NCBI GenBank assembly: GCA_036821485.1
Contig: DAISJM010000007.1
Coordinates: 36,977 to 100,976, forward strand
Reading direction: 5' to 3'
Length of the DNA: 64,000 nucleotides
From: DAISJM01 sp036821485
Lineage (GTDB): Bacteria > Verrucomicrobiota > Kiritimatiellia > CAIQIC01 > JAGNIJ01
Part shown: piece after piece, positions 52,838 through 59,108 of the stretch
Layout of the letters: every line of letters starts with the position of its first letter
How positions within the stretch are numbered: the stretch's first letter is position 1
Position numbers and translations under genes: made by a program
The notes under the pieces: generated by a model
Told to the model about the DNA's origin: nothing
The model's input: the letters and a program-made list of their open reading frames with translations, nothing else
Databases searched by the model: none

Positions 52838-53491
52838 TCACTCGTCGTAACGCACATCATCCAGGTAGAACGTGCACCCGCCGGAATTCGGCTCCTGCTT
52901 CAGCACGAACCCGAAGCCCGCGCTGATGTACATGAGGTTCGCGGCCTTCAGGTCCAGCGTGTACTCCGTCCACTCGTTCTTCAGCACCACGTCGCCCGTC
53001 GACACGCTGTCCGAATCCGGATGCTGCGAGGCCATGCCGCCCAGCTTGAACTCCACCACCTCCCCGCCCTTTTCGCCGCGAGCCCAGAACGTCAGCCGCT
53101 TCGCCTGCGAGAGGTTATAGCCGCCGTCGATCTCGCCCCAGTTGTTGGCCGGGTTCTGCCAGACCATCCCTGCCCATCCCATCTCACCGCCCGCCGCGTA
53201 ACTCACCTTGAGGCAGGCCACACCTTCCTGATGCAGGTTCGTGTAGCCACCCATGACGCGAAGGTCGCTCACATCACCCATGTAGCCGGAGGGTGCGAAG
53301 TTCCTCACCGGCGGCACCAGGCCGTTGTTGTAGACGAAGAACGGCATCGCGGCCGCCTGCCGCGCCGCACCGGAGATCTTCACCTTCGCCCCGGACGTCT
53401 TCGGCACAATCAGCACCGGCTCCCCTGCCGTTGCCGCCAACACCGCACCCAAAAGCGCCACCACCACCAGCCCTGCGAACAAACGCCTCAT
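52838..53491 (-). CDS. Secreted carbohydrate-binding-like protein, paralogue A
   Basis: 217 residues; signal peptide MRRLFAGLVVVALLGAVLAA. First gene of the LacI-family operon. It shares with paralogue B the core FFVYNNGLVPPVRNFAPS, GYMGDVSDLRV, GWAGMVWQNPANNWGEIDGG and FWARGEKGGEVVEFKLGG. The ATG at 53491 follows AAAGGAGGGGG. The mature form is a single domain of ~190 residues. Three such paralogues in one operon suggest binding of one polymer at several sites, or subunits of a surface complex. Confidence 0.75.
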   Translation of the reverse strand: MRRLFAGLVVVALLGAVLAATAGEPVLIVPKTSGAKVKISGAARQAAAMPFFVYNNGLVPPVRNFAPSGYMGDVSDLRVMGGYTNLHQEGVACLKVSYAAGGEMGWAGMVWQNPANNWGEIDGGYNLSQAKRLTFWARGEKGGEVVEFKLGGMASQHPDSDSVSTGDVVLKNEWTEYTLDLKAANLMYISAGFGFVLKQEPNSGGCTFYLDDVRYDE

Positions 53492-53507
53492 GACCCCCTC
53501 CTTTTTA

Positions 53508-53521
53508 TGCAATCGATTGCA
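53508..53521. promoter_or_regulatory. LacI-type operator O1
   Basis: TGCAATCGATTGCA, a perfect 14-bp palindrome with the central CG step typical of LacI/GalR-family operators. It lies between the predicted promoter and the ribosome site of the first gene of the secreted-protein operon. Confidence 0.8.
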
Positions 53522-53603
53522 CCACCGCTCCGACATTTCACTGCTATGCAACATACTGTGAAAACGATCTTTAGGACGAATTGATGGTCTGTCACTTATT
53601 CTG

Positions 53604-53621
53604 TATGCAAACGTTAGCATA
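53604..53621. promoter_or_regulatory. LacI-type operator O2 overlapping the -10 region
   Basis: TATGCAAACGTTAGCATA, palindromic apart from one mismatched pair, again centred on CG. It overlaps the predicted -10 box (53611-53616), so occupancy would block RNA polymerase. O1 and O2 centres are 98 bp apart, a distance compatible with looping. Confidence 0.7.
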
Positions 53622-53639
53622 ACTTTTTTCGGCCGTCAA
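53611..53639 (-). promoter_or_regulatory. Putative promoter of the LacI-controlled operon
   Basis: The minus strand has TTGACG (53634-53639), 17 bp, TAACGT (53611-53616). It drives genes from 53491 down to 47958. The remainder of the 303-bp gap 53492-53794 holds the two operators, a TTTCAC-N16-GTGAAA inverted repeat (53536-53563) and no other recognised signal. Confidence 0.5.
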
Positions 53640-53794
53640 CTGCTTTTTTGCATAGGTTGATCGGCCGGCTCCTTGCCCCACTCGCTGCCCTGTGCAAACC
53701 GGGGCTATTATACCCGGCAGGGGCATTTGTGTTAGGGATTCGGCCTTTCCCGCCTGCTGCGCGTTTGGTACCAGATTCTGCACGGAGGTCCCGG

Positions 53795-55090
53795 ATGGAT
53801 ATCTATAACCTCGTCAGTTTCATCGGCTTGTTCGCGCTTATCGCCCTGGCCTGGCTGCTTTCCGCACGGCGAAACGTCTTCAATATCCGCGTTGTCGTCT
53901 GGGGCACCATCATGCAACTCGTCTTCGGCGCGTTTGTCTTTCTCGTTCCCGCAGGCTCGCGCATCTTCCTCTTCCTCAGCGATATCGTGGTGAAGATGTT
54001 GAACGCCGCCGTCGAAGGCGCACGATTCTGCTTCGGCCCGCTCGCCATCCCGCCCGGCCAACCCGGGTCCCTTGGTTTCATCCTCGTCACCCAGGGCCTC
54101 CCCACGATCATCTTTTTCGCCGCGCTGATGCAGGTGCTCTATTTTCTCCGCGTCATGCCTTTCATCATCAAGCTCTTCGCCCGCTTCTTCACCCGGACGA
54201 TGAACGTCAGCGGCGCGGAGTCGCTCTGTGTGGCCTCCAACATCTTCGTCGGCATCGAGTCGGCCACCACCGTCCTCCCCTATCTGCCGACCATGACGCG
54301 ATCCGAAATCTGCACCGTGCTGACCGCCGGTCTCGCCACGATCGCCTCCAGCGTCCTCGGTCTGTACGTGATGCTGCTTCACACGAACTTCCCGCAGATC
54401 GCCGGCCATCTCATGTCCGCCTCGCTGCTCTCCGCACCCGCGGCACTCGTGATGTCCAAGTTGCTGCTGCCGGAAACGGAGCAGCCCGACACGCTCGGCC
54501 GCGTCGTCGAGCCGCACTACACGCGCGAAACGAATGTCATTGAGGCGGCCATCAACGGCGCAACGGCCGGCGGGAAACTGGTGATGGGGGTGATCGTGAT
54601 GCTGATGGCGTTCGTGGGCCTGGTATCACTGGCGAACATGGGTCTCGATGGCGCGGCGTCGCTGCTCCACAAGTGGAAGGGCATCACGGTGTGCCTGCGG
54701 CTGGAGAACCTGCTGGCCTACGTCTACTACCCCCTCACCCTGCTGATCGGCGTGCCGCCGGACGATGCGATGGAAGTGGCCCGGCTGTTGGGCACCCGTA
54801 CAATCCTGACCGAAATCCCGGCTTACCAACAGCTCGATCTATTGATCGCCAACGGGGTGCTGCACCACGGCCGCAGCGCGGTCCTGGCCAGTTACGCGCT
54901 GTGCGGATTCGCGCATATTCCGAGCATCGCCATTTTCGTCGGCGGCATCGCCGCGCTGGCGCCGAAGCAAACCGAGACGCTGGCCCGCGTTGCGTTCCGC
55001 GCGCTCGCTGCCGCCACGCTCGCCTGCCTCATGACCGCCGCCATCGCCGGAGTCTTCTACGGGAAGGGCATTCTGCTGCTGAACATGTGA
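53795..55090 (+). CDS. Concentrative nucleoside transporter (CNT/NupC family)
   Basis: 431 residues with about ten hydrophobic spans. CNT signatures include FVFLVPAGSRIFLFLSDIV, the substrate region TRTMNVSGAESLCVASNIFV GIESA, and GFAHIPSIAIFVGGIAAL near the end. It imports nucleosides with Na+ or H+. The ATG at 53795 follows GGAGG by about 6 nt; the frame is open upstream without similarity. It is transcribed divergently from the LacI-controlled operon. Confidence 0.9.
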   Translation: MDIYNLVSFIGLFALIALAWLLSARRNVFNIRVVVWGTIMQLVFGAFVFLVPAGSRIFLFLSDIVVKMLNAAVEGARFCFGPLAIPPGQPGSLGFILVTQGLPTIIFFAALMQVLYFLRVMPFIIKLFARFFTRTMNVSGAESLCVASNIFVGIESATTVLPYLPTMTRSEICTVLTAGLATIASSVLGLYVMLLHTNFPQIAGHLMSASLLSAPAALVMSKLLLPETEQPDTLGRVVEPHYTRETNVIEAAINGATAGGKLVMGVIVMLMAFVGLVSLANMGLDGAASLLHKWKGITVCLRLENLLAYVYYPLTLLIGVPPDDAMEVARLLGTRTILTEIPAYQQLDLLIANGVLHHGRSAVLASYALCGFAHIPSIAIFVGGIAALAPKQTETLARVAFRALAAATLACLMTAAIAGVFYGKGILLLNM

Positions 55091-55104
55091 GCGGCCCCCG
55101 GGGG

Positions 55105-55147
55105 CCTTCCCTGCCGGCTTGCCCGGCAGGAGGCGAAATTCTGACTC
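55105..55147. repeat. REP-like repeat, 5' partial copy upstream of the RAYT-like gene
   Basis: Contains only the first hairpin (CCTGCCGG-cttgc-CCGGCAGG) and the AGGCGAAATTCTGACTC junction. It is preceded by a 14-bp palindrome GGCCCCCGGGGGCC (55093-55106). It lies 44 bp before the ATG of the Y1/RAYT-like gene. Confidence 0.85.
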
Positions 55148-55190
55148 GAAGCTTGTCCTGCCGCCGGCATCCCCGTTACCCTCCCGCCCC

Positions 55191-55955
55191 ATGCAAATCC
55201 GCCTTGTGCACAACCTGTTCTACACATGGGCGGGCTGGCCGTCGGACTCCGTCTTCCCCGCGGAACCTGATCCCGCCTTCTTCGCTGCCCTGGGCGAAGC
55301 GTGGGCGCAGGACCACCTTCGCCTCCATGCAATCAGATGGCGTGCGGAGCAGATTCAGATGACCTTTCGTGTCGAACCCGATGTCAGCCCCACGTTCTTC
55401 ACTTCGCGGGTGAAAGGCCGTTTGCAGCACGCACTTCGACAGGCACGGATCCCGGTTGCCTTCAGCCGGAAGATCGGCATGCGCGCTTTGGGCGAGAACT
55501 TGTCGGCCACCGTTGAAGCCTATCTTGCCGAGCAATCCATTCGCGCCGAGTTGGCTGATGATCGCTACCGGGCGACGCTGCAGCAGACAAGTTTTCAGGA
55601 TGATTCTGTAGATCTCTCCATGCCTACCGAAACAAAGAGTGGTCGCTACTGGTACAACCTGCATCTTGTGGCTGTCACACAGGATCGGTTTCGGATGGGC
55701 CGGGAGGATTTCCTTCCAAGAGTGCGCATCGGGGTGAAAACTTGGGCGAGCGAAACGGGTTCTGTTTTGAAGGCCCTTGCCTGCATGCCGGACCACCTGC
55801 ACATTTCCGCCCGTGGCTCTTTGGATGTGCCGCCGCAGTCGCTGGCGGAATCGCTGTGGATAACGCTGAATCGCGCGGCAGGTTGCCAGTTGTTCTGTGA
55901 CCGGATCTATGCAGGCACATTCTCGGAGTACAGCGTGCTGGGGCTGCTGAAGTGA
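55191..55955 (+). CDS. IS200/RAYT-like protein (Y1 transposase superfamily), two-domain
   Basis: 254 residues. The C-terminal half (~150-254) resembles REP-associated tyrosine transposases. RYWYNLHLVAVTQDRFRMG is followed by ALACMPDHLHISARG, which carries the His-x-His metal motif, and the end RIYAGTFSEYSVLGLL has candidate catalytic tyrosines. The N-terminal half has the same layout (HAIRWRAEQIQMTF, then SPTFFTSRVKGRLQHAL) but lacks the histidines, so it looks like a degenerate duplicated Y1 domain. It is flanked by a partial REP-like element upstream and three downstream. No terminal inverted repeats are visible. Active mobility is not implied; RAYTs are usually domesticated. Confidence 0.7.
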   Translation: MQIRLVHNLFYTWAGWPSDSVFPAEPDPAFFAALGEAWAQDHLRLHAIRWRAEQIQMTFRVEPDVSPTFFTSRVKGRLQHALRQARIPVAFSRKIGMRALGENLSATVEAYLAEQSIRAELADDRYRATLQQTSFQDDSVDLSMPTETKSGRYWYNLHLVAVTQDRFRMGREDFLPRVRIGVKTWASETGSVLKALACMPDHLHISARGSLDVPPQSLAESLWITLNRAAGCQLFCDRIYAGTFSEYSVLGLLK

Positions 55956-55956
55956 T

Positions 55957-56177
55957 GCCTCCCTGCCGGCTTGCCTGGCAGGAGGCAGAATTCTGGCTCC
56001 CGTGGCGCAAGGCCACGGGGAGCCCGGGCAACTCCCCACCTCCCTGCCGGCTTGCCCGGCAGGAGGCAGAATTCTGGCTCCCGTGGCGCGAGGCCACGGG
56101 GAGCCCCTCTATGCTCCCGCCTCCCTGCCGGCTTGCCCGGCAGGAGGCAGAATTCTGGCCCCCGTGGCGCAAGGCCA
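55957..56177. repeat. Tandem array of three REP-like two-hairpin repeats, 81-bp period
   Basis: Units start at 55958, 56039 and 56120, exactly 81 bp apart. The first two are complete (~67 bp); the third is cut short at 56177. Each has hairpin one (CCTGCCGG/CCGGCAGG), the linker AGGCAGAATTCT and hairpin two (GGCTCCCGTGGC with GCCACGGGGAGCC, loop GCAAG or GCGAG). Linkers between units are 14 nt and differ. This fills the gap 55956-56190. Confidence 0.92.
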
Positions 56178-56190
56178 ATGAGTCGCCGCT

Positions 56191-56973
56191 TCAGTCCCGC
56201 CTCAACACCGCCCAGGCTTGCACCAGCAACAACGGCAGCACCACCCACGGCACGCCACGGCCGGTGGATGCGCCGAGCATGAAGGGTTGCAGCGGCCCAA
56301 TGTGATAAACCGCCGAGCTGACGTACAATCCTGCCACGCACGCGCCAAGACTCGCCGCGGCGATGAGCAATCCATTGAACACGCTCGTCCGCCCTCCCGC
56401 TTCGGCAACCCCCATCGCCGCGCGCCAGTCACCGAATCGCGCCACCCATGAACCCGCCATCAATTCGTAGAACACGCTTCCGAACAGCGTGCAGAAGAGC
56501 AGGTTGTTCAACACCAGCAGGCTCACGATGTAAGCAAACGGATACGCGCGCGACAGCTCCGACCCGATTGCCCGCCACGCCGCCGCCAGGAAACAACCCG
56601 GCCACGCCACGAATGTGAACCGCAAGGCCATCACCCAGGTCCGGCTCAATTCCGGCGGCGGCGCATCACGACGGAACGCAACATCCCAAAGCCGCATCGT
56701 GCCCAGCGCGAAGAAGAAGAAACTCGCCGCGCGATACCACGAGAGCGCGTTCCACTGCCCAAACAATTTGTCGCCCAGCAAACTGGCAGCCAGCGATCCC
56801 CACACACCCGCGGGTCCAAAAAATACGGCCGACAGTGGAACGAGAATAATGCCCGGCTGAAAATCCAGGTGCCGCGGAATCATCTGCACCGGCAGGAACG
56901 ACAGCCGCGCCAGCATCTGCACGACCATCGTCACCGCGAAGACCACCATCATCCGCGGCGATGTCCACATCAT
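56191..56973 (-). CDS. Integral membrane protein, possibly ECF S-component-like
   Basis: About 260 residues from the chosen Met (MMWTSPRMMVVFAVTMVVQ) with roughly six to seven hydrophobic spans. The stretch FQPGIILVPLSAVFFGPAGV WGSLAASLLGDKLFGQ resembles substrate-binding ECF transporter S-components and related vitamin or precursor uptake proteins, but the protein is longer. The start is uncertain: the frame runs upstream into a dispersed repeat, no ribosome site is visible, and the repeat-derived residues were excluded. It lies downstream of queA on the same strand, with the repeat between. Confidence 0.55.
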   Translation of the reverse strand: MMWTSPRMMVVFAVTMVVQMLARLSFLPVQMIPRHLDFQPGIILVPLSAVFFGPAGVWGSLAASLLGDKLFGQWNALSWYRAASFFFFALGTMRLWDVAFRRDAPPPELSRTWVMALRFTFVAWPGCFLAAAWRAIGSELSRAYPFAYIVSLLVLNNLLFCTLFGSVFYELMAGSWVARFGDWRAAMGVAEAGGRTSVFNGLLIAAASLGACVAGLYVSSAVYHIGPLQPFMLGASTGRGVPWVVLPLLLVQAWAVLRRD

Positions 56974-56979
56974 GAAGAG

Positions 56980-57100
56980 GGAGTGGAGTGTTGGAGTGTT
57001 GAGGAGTTGGAGTACTGCAAAGATCCCAGACCTCCTTCGCTCGTTCTTCCCATCACTCCTGTTCTCCATCACTCCATCACTCCTTCTTTCCCATCACCCC
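56980..57100. repeat. GGAGT.../...CCATCACTCC interspersed inverted repeat, copy 2
   Basis: Left half 56980-57016 (GAGTGGAGTGTTGGAGTGTT and GGAGTTGGAGTACT); right half 57050-57100 (repeated CCATCACTCC). It has the same composition and half order as 31853-31948. It occupies the gap between queA and the membrane protein gene. Confidence 0.65.
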
Positions 57101-57105
57101 GTTCT

Positions 57106-58146
57106 TCACAGGATCAGCATGCAATCGCCGTAGCTGAAAAAACGATACCGCTCCCGCACCGCCTCGGCATACGCCTTGAGGATGAGCTCCCGCGTCGCCA
57201 GCGCCGACACCATCATCACCAGCGTCGACCGCGGCAGATGGAAATTCGTCAGCATGGCATCGACCACTTTGAACTCATACGGCGGACGAACGAACAGGCT
57301 CGACCGGCCCGAGCAGGCCACGACCTCGCCGTGTTCCGCGGCGACGGTCTCCAACGTCCGCACGCTCGTGCTGCCGACGGCAACGACCCGGCCACCGCGC
57401 GCCCGGCAGTCGCGGATCGCTGTCGCGGTTTCCTCGGGCACGACATACCGTTCCGCTTCCATGCGATGATTGTCCACGTCTTCCGCATCTACCGGCCGGA
57501 AGGTCCCGAGGCCAACATGCAAGGTGACCGTCGCCCTTCTCACGCCCTTCTTTTCCAAAGCTTGGAAAACGGCATCGGTGAAATGTAGTCCCGCTGTCGG
57601 CGCCGCAACTGCGCCGGGGAACTTCGCGTACACCGTCTGATAGCGTTCCGTGTCCGATTTCCAGTCGGCCACATCCGGCCTCTTGATATAGGGCGGCAAC
57701 GGCGGCTCGCCAATTTCGGCGACAACATCCAGCCACGGCTTCGCACTCTCGACGCGAATGCTGGCACGGCCTTTCTCGCCGTCGGCGAGGAGAATCGCCG
57801 AGGCCAGGCCGTCGCCAAACAGGACCGTGGATCCCACTTTCGGCCGGCGCGCGGCGTGTAGAAGAATATCCCATATCGCGGGAGCCGTTTCCTCAAGGAG
57901 CAGGATCTCGACCTTGCCCCCGGTGGCGGCTTTGCGGCCGAAGACCCGGGCGGGAATGACGCGCGTATCGTTGACCACCAGCAAATCCCCATCCCGCAGA
58001 TACTCGACGATGTCGGCAAAACGGCGGTGTTCCCAGCGTTCCTCGCGGCGGTGCAGCACGAGCATACGGGACTGATCGCGCTCGCAGGAAGGTTCCTGCG
58101 CGATCAATTCCGGCGGCAATTCATAGTCAAAATTCGAGGTCTTCAT
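57106..58146 (-). CDS. queA: S-adenosylmethionine:tRNA ribosyltransferase-isomerase
   Basis: 346 residues. It transfers the ribosyl moiety of SAM to 7-aminomethyl-7-deazaguanine in tRNA, giving epoxyqueuosine. Family segments seen: FDYELPPELIAQEP, LLVVNDTRVIPARVFG, PTAGLHFTDAVF, VTLHVGLGTFRPV, GSTSVRTLE and TNFHLPRSTL. Residues 193-199 (VFQALEK) are encoded by a TTTTCCAA-N3-TTGGAAAA palindrome, in a helix that varies between homologues. The ATG at 58146 starts the conserved N-terminus; TAATAC lies 14 nt upstream as a possible -10. Confidence 0.95.
   Translation of the reverse strand: MKTSNFDYELPPELIAQEPSCERDQSRMLVLHRREERWEHRRFADIVEYLRDGDLLVVNDTRVIPARVFGRKAATGGKVEILLLEETAPAIWDILLHAARRPKVGSTVLFGDGLASAILLADGEKGRASIRVESAKPWLDVVAEIGEPPLPPYIKRPDVADWKSDTERYQTVYAKFPGAVAAPTAGLHFTDAVFQALEKKGVRRATVTLHVGLGTFRPVDAEDVDNHRMEAERYVVPEETATAIRDCRARGGRVVAVGSTSVRTLETVAAEHGEVVACSGRSSLFVRPPYEFKVVDAMLTNFHLPRSTLVMMVSALATRELILKAYAEAVRERYRFFSYGDCMLIL
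57551..57569. repeat. Solitary TTTTCCAA-N3-TTGGAAAA palindrome within queA
   Basis: Perfect 8-bp arms with an AGC spacer, identical in design to the array at 16189-16270 but inside an intact reading frame, where it codes for FQALEK. Confidence 0.9.
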
Positions 58147-58223
58147 GCCCGCGGGGCAGGGTATTATGAAACGAGACCGGCTGCAGTCCCAAAATGCGCG
58201 ACGGGGTTTCCGCTGCGGCGCTG

Positions 58224-58253
58224 TTGACGGAATCATTGTGCTGGTGGTATTTT
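58224..58253 (+). promoter_or_regulatory. Putative promoter of the pseudopilin-like gene
   Basis: TTGACG (58224-58229), 18 bp, TATTTT (58248-58253), in the 165-bp divergent gap between queA and the plus-strand gene. A CCTGCC/GGCAGG inverted repeat lies just before the ribosome site. Confidence 0.45.
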
Positions 58254-58311
58254 ATGAACTTGTTGCGGTGGTTTTACGCCTGCCCGGCAGGATAAGAAAC
58301 AGGAGAGACCT

Positions 58312-58980
58312 ATGAGCAAACTGTGGCGCCGTATCAACGTGCGTGCCTTCACCCTCATCGAGCTGCTGGTCGTAATCGCCATCATCGCCATCCTGGCGGC
58401 CGTTCTTACCCCGGCAGTCACCGATGCCCTGACGCGCGGCAAGATGACCGGCATCATGAATAACGGCCGCAGCATCTATCTCTCGCTCTTCGCGAAGGAT
58501 ACGGAGGACCCGGTGTTCAACAGCGGCTCTCCGTTCCCCTACTCCAAGGGGAAGAACTCCGGTGTATTTGAATTCCCAGACTCCACGGACTATTTCAAGT
58601 GGATCATCACGAACAGTGTGATGAATGTGGATTTCTCATTTTTCTCCGCTCCCGGCATCATACCGATCAAGGGAACGAACGCCGCCAGTTTCCTCCCCCC
58701 CAACAATGCGTGGTGCATGACGGCCAATGTGGGCGAGTCGACCCCGGATGGCGCCCCCTTATTGTTCACCCGGAATCTCAACATCATGACCCTCGACGCC
58801 TCGGATCTGAAAGATGCGATGATTGATGTAGCCCCGTTCGGCAAGAAGGGCGTGGTGGTAGTGACCAAGGGCGGAAGCACAATGTCCCTGAAGCAAGACT
58901 ACCTCACCAACAACTTCAATAGCGTTGGCGCAAAGAACGACGTACTTCGCCCAACCGGAGCGCTCGAAGACGTACCGTAG
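58312..58980 (+). CDS. Pseudopilin-like protein (prepilin-type N-terminus)
   Basis: 222 residues with an N-terminal class III signal: short basic leader MSKLWRRINVRA, then FTLIELLVVIAIIAILAAVL with Glu at +5. The residue before Phe is Ala rather than the usual Gly, so cleavage may be atypical. The ~170-residue exported domain matches nothing I recognise (NNGRSIYLSLFAKD, WCMTANVGESTPDGAPLLF). Such proteins probably assemble into type II secretion-like pseudopili. AGGAGAGACCT precedes the ATG and a strong terminator follows, so it is a single-gene unit. Confidence 0.85.
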   Translation: MSKLWRRINVRAFTLIELLVVIAIIAILAAVLTPAVTDALTRGKMTGIMNNGRSIYLSLFAKDTEDPVFNSGSPFPYSKGKNSGVFEFPDSTDYFKWIITNSVMNVDFSFFSAPGIIPIKGTNAASFLPPNNAWCMTANVGESTPDGAPLLFTRNLNIMTLDASDLKDAMIDVAPFGKKGVVVVTKGGSTMSLKQDYLTNNFNSVGAKNDVLRPTGALEDVP

Positions 58981-59008
58981 CCTTCTGTGCCAGATTAGAG
59001 CTGTACGG

Positions 59009-59042
59009 CGGGGCCGGGATCGAATCCCGGCCCCGTTTTTCT
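59009..59042 (+). terminator. Intrinsic terminator of the pseudopilin-like gene
   Basis: 12-bp perfect stem CGGGGCCGGGAT/ATCCCGGCCCCG with a 3-nt loop, followed by TTTTTCTT. It lies 28 nt after the stop codon. Confidence 0.93.
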
Positions 59043-59058
59043 TGCTGCGCCCTCAGGC

Positions 59059-59087
59059 TTGAGGGGCGGCGTACCGTTTCGTACAGT
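59059..59087 (+). promoter_or_regulatory. Putative promoter of glmS-murA
   Basis: TTGAGG (59059-59064), 17 bp, TACAGT (59082-59087). The ATG of glmS is 21 bp downstream, with AGGAGAAC as ribosome site. Confidence 0.5.
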
Positions 59088-59108
59088 ACACGCACCAGGA
59101 GAACTACT

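Noticed and set aside
55958..56177. 81-bp tandem repeats as a CRISPR array
   Set aside because: The repeated part is 67 bp with two hairpins and linkers of only 14 nt; single copies also occur elsewhere.
55951..56305. Open frames across the repeat triplet (repeating ...GRRQNSGSRGAR... peptides)
   Set aside because: They are translations of the REP-like repeat in several frames and have no independent coding signal.
59009..59042. GATCGAATCC stretch resembling a tRNA T-arm
   Set aside because: It is the arm of a perfect 12-bp terminator hairpin followed by a T-run; no acceptor, D or anticodon stems surround it.
59041..59108. glmS ribozyme/riboswitch before glmS
   Set aside because: Only about 68 bp separate the terminator from the ATG and a promoter lies within it, leaving a ~15-nt leader, far too short for the ribozyme.
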